64,000 bases of DNA from an uncultured Algibacter sp. (lineage in GTDB: Bacteria; Bacteroidota; Bacteroidia; Flavobacteriales; Flavobacteriaceae): NCBI RefSeq assembly GCF_947487575.1, contig NZ_CANKXG010000005.1, forward strand, positions 1 through 64,000. Reading direction: 5' to 3'. Every line of letters begins with the position of its first letter. Position 1 is the first letter of the stretch. Below are positions 51,523 to 59,435 of this stretch, in pieces. Under the pieces are notes generated by a model that saw nothing but the letters and a program-made list of their open reading frames with translations, ran no database searches and was not told the origin of the DNA. The position numbers and the translations under genes were made by a program.

Positions 51523-52002
51523 ATGCAAGTTGTAAACATCCATAAACGAACAATTAATCAACCCAAAGCTAAAGTGGTTACTTTGTTGGGAACACTATCA
51601 ATAAAATACGATAAAGTTTGGCCTAAAGATAAATGGCCCGCAATGCGATTTAAAAATGGATTGAAGGTAGGAGAGAAAGGCGGACATGGAATAATAAGAT
51701 ATACCGTTGAAACTTATGATATTGGAGAACAGATAGTGTTTAGATTTTTGAAACCTAAAGGATTTAATGGTATTCATAAATTTGAAATTAAAGCGATTGA
51801 TGCTAAATCAACAGAAGTGAAGCATAGCATTATTATGAAAACTGAAGGATTAGCAACATTAAAATGGATTTTTGTAATACGATGGTTGCATGATGCGTTG
51901 ATTGAAAATGCTTTTGATAGGATTGAGAACAATTTTTTAGAGACTAAGACATTTACGAAATGGACTTTTTGGGTGCGTATTTGGAGATATATTTTAAAAT
52001 AA
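51523..52002 (+). CDS. SRPBCC-fold protein
   Basis: 159 residues. Elements of a START/SRPBCC helix-grip fold: HKRTINQPKAKVVTLLGTLS, strands ending IVFRFLKPKGFNGIHKFEI, and a long C-terminal helix (WLHDALIENAFDRIENNFLE). Proteins of this fold hold small hydrophobic ligands; the ligand here is unknown. The stop codon TAA is directly followed by the GTG start of the sigma factor, so both are made from one transcript. Confidence 0.75.
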   Translation: MQVVNIHKRTINQPKAKVVTLLGTLSIKYDKVWPKDKWPAMRFKNGLKVGEKGGHGIIRYTVETYDIGEQIVFRFLKPKGFNGIHKFEIKAIDAKSTEVKHSIIMKTEGLATLKWIFVIRWLHDALIENAFDRIENNFLETKTFTKWTFWVRIWRYILK

Positions 52003-52542
52003 GTGAAGAAAAAAAAATTAGATAGCGATTTAGTTTTAGCATTCCAATCAGGGGATAAGAGTGCATTAAACCAATTAGTAAAAAAATGGCACAAAACCTT
52101 TTGTGAGAAAGCGTATTGGTTGGTTAAAGATGCCGATGTTGCTAAGGATATTGCTCAAGATTCTTGGACAGTAATAATAAATAGAATAGAAGCTTTAAAC
52201 AAACCAGAAAGCTTTGGGAGTTGGGCATTACGGATTGTGTGCAACAACGCTATAGATTGGTTAAATAAAAATAAAAGACAGAAAAAACACAAAGAACAAA
52301 TAAAATATGAACAAGAAACAGTAGCTATTCAAAAGCCTTTAGATACCAATTCAGAAATAAAATTGAAGCTTTTAGAGGCGTTTAAGCAGTTGCCCAAGCA
52401 TCAACAAGTGGTTGTAAAACTGTTTTACACGGAATCTTATTCATTGAAAGAAATTAGTGTAATGCTTAACATTTCTGTAGGAACAGCAAAATCAAGATTA
52501 TTTCACGCCAGAGAAAAATTAAAACAACTTTTAAAAACATAG
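52003..52542 (+). CDS. ECF-family RNA polymerase sigma factor
   Basis: 179 residues with GTG start. Region 2 (about 10-80: LVLAFQSGDKSALNQLVKKW, VAKDIAQDSWTVIINRIEAL) and region 4 (about 120-175: FKQLPKHQQVVVKLFYTESY, VGTAKSRLFHAREKLKQLL) are joined by a short linker. ECF sigma factors direct extracytoplasmic-stress responses, usually under an anti-sigma factor. No standard zinc-finger anti-sigma gene follows; the next gene, DUF6768, is the only candidate. Confidence 0.92.
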   Translation: MKKKKLDSDLVLAFQSGDKSALNQLVKKWHKTFCEKAYWLVKDADVAKDIAQDSWTVIINRIEALNKPESFGSWALRIVCNNAIDWLNKNKRQKKHKEQIKYEQETVAIQKPLDTNSEIKLKLLEAFKQLPKHQQVVVKLFYTESYSLKEISVMLNISVGTAKSRLFHAREKLKQLLKT

Positions 52543-52547
52543 AAATT

Positions 52548-52934
52548 ATGAAAACAAATCAAGACGATATTGACAAATTAATAAAGGAGACATTAACAGA
52601 AGAGGAAGCTAAATTTTATGATGATTTAGATGAGCAAAACGTTTTGCAAATGGTTTGGGGATTGTTCAAAGGAAAAAATAAGTGGATTATGTATATGATG
52701 AATTTTATGACTTTAGTATTTTTCGGTTTATTCATATATTGTCTAGTGCAATTTTTTAATTCTGAAGTTACTTTTGATATGATAAAATGGGCAACAGGAA
52801 GCATAGTTTTTTTACTTGGTGTTAGTATGCTTAAGGTTTTTGCTTGGATGCAAATGGATAAAAACGCATTATTACGAGAAATTAAACGTCTGGAAATACA
52901 AGTGTCTTCGCTATCTGGTAGAATGTCTGAATAA
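52548..52934 (+). CDS. DUF6768 membrane protein
   Basis: 128 residues. Acidic N-terminal helices (DIDKLIKETLTEEEAKFYDDL), two membrane helices (about 45-65 and 75-95: YMMNFMTLVFFGLFIYCLVQ and SIVFLLGVSMLKVFAW), and a C-terminal coiled-coil end (LLREIKRLEIQVSSLSG). DUF6768 is a Bacteroidota family, function unknown. It begins 5 bases after the ECF sigma gene, so an anti-sigma-like role is plausible but unproven. Confidence 0.8.
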   Translation: MKTNQDDIDKLIKETLTEEEAKFYDDLDEQNVLQMVWGLFKGKNKWIMYMMNFMTLVFFGLFIYCLVQFFNSEVTFDMIKWATGSIVFLLGVSMLKVFAWMQMDKNALLREIKRLEIQVSSLSGRMSE

Positions 52935-53086
52935 TATTTTTTGAAGCAACTAATATTTACTAGATTTGTCCCTCCTAGGGATGATTTCTTTCCCACGCTG
53001 AATTTTCGTCCCGATAGCTATCGGGATTCTCGAAAGGATAAAGGTAGATAAGGAATGGTTATTTTATTAATTTAAAACAAATTAAA

Positions 53087-54364
53087 ATGGCTGTTTTAGA
53101 CCAATTAACTTCGCAACAAGCGATAGATTTAGAAAATGAGTATGGTGCACACAATTACCATCCATTACCTGTTGTGTTAAATAGAGGAGAAGGTGTGTAT
53201 GTGTGGGATGTAGAAGGTAAAAAGTATTACGATTTTTTATCGGCATATTCTGCAGTAAACCAAGGACATTCTCATCCAAAAATAGTGAATGCTATGGTGC
53301 AACAAGCGCAAACATTAGCGTTAACTTCCAGAGCATTTTATAATGATATACTAGGAAAATACGAGAAATTTGCTTGCGAATTTTTCGGATTTGACAAACT
53401 TTTACCAATGAATACTGGTGCAGAAGCTGTAGAAACGGCTTTGAAACTTTGTAGAAAATGGGCCTATGAGGTAAAAGGTATCGATGAAAATAGAGCTGAA
53501 ATCATTGTTTGTGAAAACAATTTCCATGGGAGAACAACAACTATTATTTCGTTTTCAAATGATCCTGTAGCTAGGAAAAATTTTGGACCGTATACCAATG
53601 GGTTTATTAAAATTGAATATGATAACCTAAAGGCTTTAGAAGAAACTTTAGAAAATAATCCTAACATTGCTGGTTTTCTTGTGGAACCTATACAAGGCGA
53701 AGCGGGTGTTTATGTGCCTAGTGATGATTATTTAATAAAAGCTAAAGCACTGTGTGAAAAGTACAATGTATTATTTATTGCTGATGAAGTACAAACTGGT
53801 ATTGCCAGAACAGGACGTTTATTAGCAACTTGTGGAAACTGTTCATGTGAAAATAAAAACTGCTCAGACGTACCAGATGTAAAACCAGATGTTTTAATTC
53901 TAGGTAAAGCTATAAGTGGAGGCGTATATCCTGTTTCTGCAGTTTTAGCAAATGATAGCGTTATGAACGTTATAAAACCTGGAAACCACGGAAGTACTTT
54001 TGGCGGTAATCCTATAGCGGCGGCTGTTGCAATGGCAGCACTTGAAGTTATTAAAGACGAAAAACTTGCAGAGAATGCATTTAAACTGGGTAACTTATTT
54101 AGAAGTGAATTAAATAAATATATAAAGACTAGTAGTATTGTTAAACTTGTTAGAGGTAAAGGGTTACTTAACGCTATAGTGATTGATGATGAGGAAAGTG
54201 ATACCGCTTGGAATATTTGTTTAGCATTACGCGATAATGGGTTATTAGCAAAACCAACGCACGGCAATATTATTCGTTTTGCACCGCCTTTGGTTATGAA
54301 CGAAGAGCAATTGTTAGATTGTGTTAACATAATTATTAAAACATTAAAACAATTTAAAAAATAA
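53087..54364 (+). CDS. rocD: Ornithine--oxo-acid transaminase
   Basis: 425 residues, class III aminotransferase. It converts ornithine and a 2-oxoacid to glutamate semialdehyde. Landmarks: YGAHNYHPLPVVLNRGEGVY, MNTGAEAVETALKL, NFHGRTTTIISFS, FIADEVQTGIARTGR (Asp and Gln of the PLP pocket), and DVLILGKAISGG with the PLP Lys. An insert with Cys at 249, 252, 254 and 259 lies between the Asp region and the PLP Lys. Three of the segments are the usual OAT hallmarks. Possible read-through to the DUF5362 gene, which starts 2 bases later. Confidence 0.92.
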   Translation: MAVLDQLTSQQAIDLENEYGAHNYHPLPVVLNRGEGVYVWDVEGKKYYDFLSAYSAVNQGHSHPKIVNAMVQQAQTLALTSRAFYNDILGKYEKFACEFFGFDKLLPMNTGAEAVETALKLCRKWAYEVKGIDENRAEIIVCENNFHGRTTTIISFSNDPVARKNFGPYTNGFIKIEYDNLKALEETLENNPNIAGFLVEPIQGEAGVYVPSDDYLIKAKALCEKYNVLFIADEVQTGIARTGRLLATCGNCSCENKNCSDVPDVKPDVLILGKAISGGVYPVSAVLANDSVMNVIKPGNHGSTFGGNPIAAAVAMAALEVIKDEKLAENAFKLGNLFRSELNKYIKTSSIVKLVRGKGLLNAIVIDDEESDTAWNICLALRDNGLLAKPTHGNIIRFAPPLVMNEEQLLDCVNIIIKTLKQFKK

Positions 54365-54366
54365 AT

Positions 54367-54816
54367 ATGGAAGAAAAATCAGCTTTTGAAAGTTTTCAAT
54401 TAGAAGTAAGTACAGAGATTAAAGGTTTTTTAAAAGAAATATCGAAATGGGCCTATTTTTTATCAATACTTGGTTTTGTAGGTATAGGCTTTATGGTTTT
54501 GGGAGGTATTGGCTTTAGCATGTATTCTGGATTTAATCAATTTGGAGCTGAAACGGCTTACGGATTGGGTTACTCTACCAGTATTGGACTATTTTATATA
54601 CTTATTGCGTTAGTTTATTTTTTTCCAGTATTATACTTGCTAAAGTTTGCAAAAAATATGAAAAGAGCATTGCATTCTGATAATAATGAAAACTTTAATA
54701 AAGCGTTTTTAAATTTAAAGTCGCATTATAAATTCATTGGTATTTTTTCCATCGCAATTATTGGACTTTATATTCTTACCATAATAGGAGTAGTTTTAGG
54801 TACTTCATTTTTTTAA
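54367..54816 (+). CDS. DUF5362 membrane protein
   Basis: 149 residues with three to four membrane helices (about 28-50, 70-98, 122-145). The N-terminal FESFQLEVSTEIKGFLKEISKWA and the middle PVLYLLKFAKNMKRAL match DUF5362, a Bacteroidota and Firmicutes family of unknown role. Starts 2 bases after the rocD stop; a bidirectional terminator follows. Confidence 0.82.
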   Translation: MEEKSAFESFQLEVSTEIKGFLKEISKWAYFLSILGFVGIGFMVLGGIGFSMYSGFNQFGAETAYGLGYSTSIGLFYILIALVYFFPVLYLLKFAKNMKRALHSDNNENFNKAFLNLKSHYKFIGIFSIAIIGLYILTIIGVVLGTSFF

Positions 54817-54847
54817 AATGATAAATAATTTTAGGTTAATAAAAAAA

Positions 54848-54874
54848 GCTCCAATTAATTGGAGCCTTTTTTAT
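54848..54874. terminator. Bidirectional rho-independent terminator
   Basis: GCTCCAATTAATTGGAGC (54848-54865) is a perfect palindrome flanked by seven A on the left and six T on the right. It lies between the convergent DUF5362 and CCC-motif genes and can stop transcription from both sides. Confidence 0.85.
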
Positions 54875-54880
54875 ATTTAA

Positions 54881-55207
54881 TTATTGATTTTGATATTGTT
54901 CCATCATTTCTTGAGATTGTCTCATAATTTCATCCCATCCAATTGTCGAAATTTGGTAAATAGTGTAAATAAGATATAAGATGTTTATCACTAATATCAC
55001 TAAAGCTACAGTTTTTGCTGTGTCCATTGCTTTTACACTAGCTGTGTCAAAGTTTTCAGGATTAAGTTTTACTTCTTTTAGTTTGCTAGTTGCTATAAAA
55101 AATGCAATTCCAGCTAGTATAAATCCAAAACCGCCAACACAGCAGCATAATAGACCTAAAATAGCTAATACGTAAACAAGAGTTGGATTGAGTTTTTGTT
55201 GTTCCAT
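54881..55207 (-). CDS. CCC-motif membrane protein
   Basis: 108 residues with two membrane helices: 8-38 (VYVLAILGLLCCCVGGFGFI with three adjacent Cys, the defining motif) and about 65-88 (VALVILVINILYLIYTIY). The C-terminal tail is Gln/Met-rich. A Bacteroidota-only family, without known function. Ten bases downstream of the DUF2752 gene, so probably one operon. Confidence 0.82.
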   Translation of the reverse strand: MEQQKLNPTLVYVLAILGLLCCCVGGFGFILAGIAFFIATSKLKEVKLNPENFDTASVKAMDTAKTVALVILVINILYLIYTIYQISTIGWDEIMRQSQEMMEQYQNQ

Positions 55208-55216
55208 GAGTGATTT

Positions 55217-55492
55217 TTAATTAATTATTTTAATAATATAACTTGTAATAATTGTTGCAACCGTTATGGTGGCTAGAACACTAATTATTTTATTTGAATG
55301 TTTAAATTTAAAGAAAATATTTATCCCGATGAATAAAAATAAAGTAATTAAACTATAAATAGCTGGGTATATTTGAAAAGCTGCAACAAATTCACCTTGA
55401 AAAATTAATGAGATAGACCGTTGTAAACCACAACCCATACATTCAAAACCAAAGAGTTTTTTATTTAAACACGGTAGCATGTACTCTTCCAT
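55217..55492 (-). CDS. DUF2752 membrane protein
   Basis: 91 residues with two membrane helices (about 35-57 and 67-88). The N-terminal CLNKKLFGFECMGCGLQRSI carries the characteristic CxxCG motif of DUF2752, function unknown. It is the first gene of the pair with the CCC-motif protein; both have Cys-rich helix starts. Confidence 0.85.
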   Translation of the reverse strand: MEEYMLPCLNKKLFGFECMGCGLQRSISLIFQGEFVAAFQIYPAIYSLITLFLFIGINIFFKFKHSNKIISVLATITVATIITSYIIKIIN

Positions 55493-55561
55493 AATATTGT
55501 AAAACGAATAGTGTATAGCTAAAATACTAAAAGTGAATTAAGAAAATAGTAACCGTAATTT

Positions 55562-57445
55562 TTAATTTCTGTTAGCAATTACAATTTTTTTGTTGAAGAC
55601 TTGATTATTCTCTATGTCAATTTTAACAATATAAACCCCATCGCTAAGTGATTTTGTTGAATAGGTACGTTTTCTTTGGTCTGAAGATGTATAATCCATC
55701 ATAACTTGTTTTCCAGAAACATCGAATAAACTAAATGTTTTAATAGTTAAGTTATTTGGATTTATTAGTTTTAACTGAGAAATTCTATTGTTTTGGAATA
55801 TTTTGAAATCGTCAAAAATATTTTCTGTTATGCTCAATGCTTCACTCTGTTTAAAAGTAACCTCAAAACGATTATTATAAACACCAGAGTCTAAAGTAAT
55901 ATTAAATGCGCCGCTTTTAATATCTGTATAGGTGTTGTTTTCACTATCAAATAAGTAAATTTCCACATGTTCTGGAACATCTTTTAACTTGTTTATTTTT
56001 ATGCTAAACTCTGTATTGTCAGTTGCAGCTTTTAACCCTAAAGATAATCTTGTTGTATCATTATAATTAATGGATTTAATTACGAGTTCTTTTTCGCTGG
56101 ATATTAAATAGGCGTCCGAGGCTAATTCATTTATATTTTGACCATCATAAAACTTATTATATACATCATTATCAGGTGTACCTTCTCTAAATGCTATGAC
56201 GTTTTCTTTATAAAATGTATTGTTAATATGAGTATGTAACCTTATTTCCGGAACTATCTTTGGGTTTTCAAAAATGACATTATAATCAACTCCGTTATGA
56301 GACATTGGAATTATTTTTTTTGAGACTTTAACACCTTTTGATTTGTCATTTTTAGCAAAAATAGAACCATCGCCACCTATAGTTGAATCTTCAGGATAAT
56401 AAACTCTCATGGAATTATCAAAAATTACATTACCTCCTCCAGAAATAACATCACTTTGTACCACGAAACCTTGGCCAATTGCTGCGTAGCGTCTTTGGTT
56501 ATTTCCACTAAAATCGGTAGTATTCCCAGAAGTAGTACCGCTTGTGGTGCCGTTATTATTGTAGGCTTCAAAGGGAGCTACAGTATATGTTCCATTGTCT
56601 GAGAAAGGAGGGGTTATATCACCTGGAATATAAACACCATAACCACCTTCATAATCAGCTAAGTAATGCGAATTTTTCACTTTTTGTTCCCAGAAAAATA
56701 TTTCACCACTTAAACTTGTCTGATTCGTTACTGAGTTTGCATAAAACAGCTTTAAATCTAATGCAGATGGGTAAGGGTTGCCTGTTAAAGTTGCAACTGA
56801 ATTGGGGGTTCCTGATGGTTGATTATCGGTTCCATCAAAAAGGCAACTAACTGTAATAGTGCCATTATTTGGCCTACCTCTAAAATCTAAAACATTATTT
56901 GGGTTAGGGCTTCCTTTTAAGGTAAAGCCGTAGCCTGTTTGGGCATTTCCGGCATTATAAATTTGATTCCAACTATAATAACCTTCAGCGTCGCGTAAGG
57001 TGTACATCCAATAATCAGAAAGTTCAGTTGCGGTACCATCGTATGCACTTGTATACAAATATGCAGTACTGTTTACGTTTGTTAAATCTGTATGATCGGC
57101 AGGGTCGTGAATATTAGTTCCGTTAAAATCAACATTAGCTTGTGCAGTACCGTTTACTGAAACACCAACGGGAGAACAAAAGAAGTTGTATTCGTAAATA
57201 CCTGTATTTTGATTTTGATAGATTGAAAGTTCGCCTAAATCAGAATTTTTCGAGTCTGTATTTTGAATAAGTTGGGCATCTCCCCTAAAGTAAAGGTTTG
57301 ATGTTGCTGTTTCAAGTCTAATGTCATCATTAACAAAAACGACCACATCTCTAGCATACAAATAGCTATTATCAGCAACATATAAATCTTGGGTATAAGC
57401 AAGATTATAAGTAAAAATAAATAAGACAAAAATTCTTTTAAACAT
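55562..57445 (-). CDS. Large secreted protein with T9SS type A sorting domain
   Basis: 627 residues; signal peptide 1-18 (NLAYTQ). Long strand-rich body (about 20-540) without a recognised enzyme domain: repeated Asn/Thr/Gly-rich stretches such as YNNNGTTSGTTSGNTTD, a LTGNPYPSALDLKLF segment seen in other flavobacterial secreted proteins. The C-terminal about 75 residues are the type A sorting domain: FKIFQNN, FSLFDVSGKQVM, YSTKSLSDGVYIVKI. It should be released or attached at the cell surface after T9SS cleavage. No operon partner. Confidence 0.85.
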   Translation of the reverse strand: MFKRIFVLFIFTYNLAYTQDLYVADNSYLYARDVVVFVNDDIRLETATSNLYFRGDAQLIQNTDSKNSDLGELSIYQNQNTGIYEYNFFCSPVGVSVNGTAQANVDFNGTNIHDPADHTDLTNVNSTAYLYTSAYDGTATELSDYWMYTLRDAEGYYSWNQIYNAGNAQTGYGFTLKGSPNPNNVLDFRGRPNNGTITVSCLFDGTDNQPSGTPNSVATLTGNPYPSALDLKLFYANSVTNQTSLSGEIFFWEQKVKNSHYLADYEGGYGVYIPGDITPPFSDNGTYTVAPFEAYNNNGTTSGTTSGNTTDFSGNNQRRYAAIGQGFVVQSDVISGGGNVIFDNSMRVYYPEDSTIGGDGSIFAKNDKSKGVKVSKKIIPMSHNGVDYNVIFENPKIVPEIRLHTHINNTFYKENVIAFREGTPDNDVYNKFYDGQNINELASDAYLISSEKELVIKSINYNDTTRLSLGLKAATDNTEFSIKINKLKDVPEHVEIYLFDSENNTYTDIKSGAFNITLDSGVYNNRFEVTFKQSEALSITENIFDDFKIFQNNRISQLKLINPNNLTIKTFSLFDVSGKQVMMDYTSSDQRKRTYSTKSLSDGVYIVKIDIENNQVFNKKIVIANRN

Positions 57446-57619
57446 AGACTTATGAAGTCGAATTTATTCCGCAAATATATGTTTTTATTTCTAAATAATG
57501 CAATTTATCGTATTTAAATGCATTTTAACGATAAATTGTTTTGTAATTCTTTAAAAGAAAGACACTAGTAAAACCAATTTTTAGCGTAATTTGCAGACCA
57601 TATTATAACACATTAGTAC

Positions 57620-57811
57620 ATGAAATATGTAAACTACATTTTAATTATAGTTGGCGCTTTTATAGCGATGTATGCTAAAACTGGAACAGATCAAAATCAA
57701 TATATTCTTATAGGTGGTATAATTATACTTGTTGTTGGGATTTATAGAATATCTCGAAATATACCAAGCAGACACAACAATGAGGATGATAATAATTCTG
57801 AAAATAATTAA
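57620..57811 (+). CDS. Small two-helix membrane protein
   Basis: 63 residues: helices at about 4-20 (VNYILIIVGAFIAMYAK) and 28-45 (YILIGGIIILVVGIYRI), then a polar Asn/Asp/Glu-rich tail. Family not recognised. Two bases separate its stop from the Smr gene start, which supports it as a real gene. Confidence 0.7.
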   Translation: MKYVNYILIIVGAFIAMYAKTGTDQNQYILIGGIIILVVGIYRISRNIPSRHNNEDDNNSENN

Positions 57812-57813
57812 TT

Positions 57814-58377
57814 ATGGCAATTAATCTAGGAGATTATGTTCTGGTATTAGATGAAGATTTATCTGGAGTTGTTAATAATATAAAAGGCGATACAATTTCT
57901 ATTGAAACAGAAGATGGTTTTTTATTAGATTTTCGTGCTAATGAATTAGTTGTAAAGGATAAGAAAGAATCTATGGCTACTCAGATTTTCTCAAAATCTA
58001 GTATAGACGCTGTTGTTTCTGAAAAAGAAGTCCCAAAAAGAAAAAACCAACCAAAAGTAAAAGCTAAAGATAGATATGAACCTACTATGGAGGTCGATTT
58101 GCATATCCATCATTTAGCTAAATCTTATAAGGGTATGTCTAATCATGAGATGCTCACGCTCCAGCTTGATACCGCAGTACATAAGCTTGAATTTGCTATT
58201 AATAAGCGCATCCAAAAAATAGTTTTTATACACGGTGTGGGCGAGGGTGTTTTAAAAATGGAGTTAGAGTACTTATTTGGGCGTTACAATAATATAAAAT
58301 TCTACGATGCCAATTACCAAAAATATGGATTAGGGGCTACAGAGGTTTATATTTATCAAAAGACCTCTAATAATTAA
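57814..58377 (+). CDS. Smr domain protein with DUF2027-like N-terminus
   Basis: 187 residues. The N-terminal about 50 residues form a Tudor/SH3-like strand region (LGDYVLVLDEDLSGVVNN), then a Lys-rich linker, then a Smr domain (about 92-185) with EVDLHIHHLA, and FIHGVGEGVLKMELEYLF. The His-Gly-x-Gly loop is the nuclease-like Smr core found in MutS2. The lone Smr form may bind or cut nucleic acid or ribosome-associated RNA; no MutS part is present. Convergent overlap of 4 bases with the TSP3 lipoprotein gene. Confidence 0.88.
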   Translation: MAINLGDYVLVLDEDLSGVVNNIKGDTISIETEDGFLLDFRANELVVKDKKESMATQIFSKSSIDAVVSEKEVPKRKNQPKVKAKDRYEPTMEVDLHIHHLAKSYKGMSNHEMLTLQLDTAVHKLEFAINKRIQKIVFIHGVGEGVLKMELEYLFGRYNNIKFYDANYQKYGLGATEVYIYQKTSNN

Positions 58378-59300
58378 GGAAAATCTGGAGTTTCAGTTCT
58401 GGTATCTGTTGTTGTCCCATCTTCTAAAACACCAAAATCAAAACTGTCTTGAGATAATACTACTAAATCAAAATTAGAAAGTGTTAAGGTTACCACGTAA
58501 CTTTGAGTTATAGTATGCTCTCTGTATGCAGTGGCGTTAACAGTATTAGCAATATCTGGATTTAAATAATCGGCCAATTCACTTACAGTAAAATCGTTTG
58601 CTGGATTTTGGTCTTGACTATCATTTTCTTCATCTCTTGTATTAATACCGTCACCATCATCATCATCATCTAAATAGTCTGGGACTCCATCGGCATCTGT
58701 ATCTTGTGCATCACTTAAATCGCCATCTTCATTTGGATCTGGATCTTCGTTTTTAGTTAAAATATTATCACCATCATCATCAGCATCAATATAATCAGGT
58801 AAGCCATCGCCATCTGTATCTTGTGCATCATCAAAATTACCATCTCCATTTGGGTCTTGGTTCTCTAATTCAGCAGGAATGCCATCACCATCATCTTCAA
58901 TTAATTCTGTTCTTAACAAAGCACTACCACTAGTACTTTCTATGTCTTGAGTTATATTAACTTCAGAGTTTGGTATAGTATTGCAAAACAAGTCACTTGG
59001 TAAAGAAGTATCGCTATAAGTACGATAATTAAAAGGGTTTGTTGAGCTTATTGTATACGTTTTTTCAAATACGCCAGTATCATCAACTTCAAAAATATCT
59101 TCTAGAGAAACATTATTTAATAATAGTGATAAAGATTCAGAAGGGTCGTCTTTAGTTTTATAAAAAACCAAATCATTTGCACCTTCACAGGCTTCAAAAG
59201 TATCATCAAAATCTAATTCAACTGTAATAATATCTCCATCATCACAGGAGTTAAGAAGTACTAAGTTTAAAATTAAAAAAGCAGAAAATAACTTACGCAT
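58374..59300 (-). CDS. Lipoprotein with thrombospondin type 3-like calcium repeats
   Basis: 308 residues. Lipobox LLNSC (Cys 19). The N-terminal part (20-130) is of unknown fold with a few Cys. Residues about 135-235 are runs of Asp-rich motifs (DTDGDGLPDYIDADDDGDN, DTDADGVPDYLDDDDDGDG), the calcium-binding pattern of thrombospondin type 3 repeats. The C-terminal part has a strand-rich end. Probably an outer-membrane or surface lipoprotein that needs Ca2+ for folding, consistent with a marine habitat. No partner gene is evident. Confidence 0.8.
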   Translation of the reverse strand: MRKLFSAFLILNLVLLNSCDDGDIITVELDFDDTFEACEGANDLVFYKTKDDPSESLSLLLNNVSLEDIFEVDDTGVFEKTYTISSTNPFNYRTYSDTSLPSDLFCNTIPNSEVNITQDIESTSGSALLRTELIEDDGDGIPAELENQDPNGDGNFDDAQDTDGDGLPDYIDADDDGDNILTKNEDPDPNEDGDLSDAQDTDADGVPDYLDDDDDGDGINTRDEENDSQDQNPANDFTVSELADYLNPDIANTVNATAYREHTITQSYVVTLTLSNFDLVVLSQDSFDFGVLEDGTTTDTRTETPDFP

Positions 59301-59353
59301 CGCATTTGGGTTTTAAGCAAAAATAATAGAATTGTTAATTATAACGGTTGTTA

Positions 59354-59383
59354 TTGATAATAATTTTATTTCAAGTATTTTTG
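59354..59383 (+). promoter_or_regulatory. Putative promoter for the cysteine desulfurase gene
   Basis: TTG at 59354-59356, 19 bases, then TATTTTTG at 59376-59383 fits the flavobacterial consensus (TTG - 17 to 23 - TAnnTTTG). The leader to the ATG at 59436 would be about 47 bases. Confidence 0.45.
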
Positions 59384-59435
59384 GGGATTAAAGCCATTAG
59401 TTTATTTAATGGTTTTATTTTAAATATATGGTCTA

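Noticed and set aside
53728-54330. 200-codon open frame on the minus strand inside rocD
   Set aside because: It is the antisense shadow of a strongly conserved aminotransferase; its translation is low-complexity Ser/Thr/Leu with no family match.
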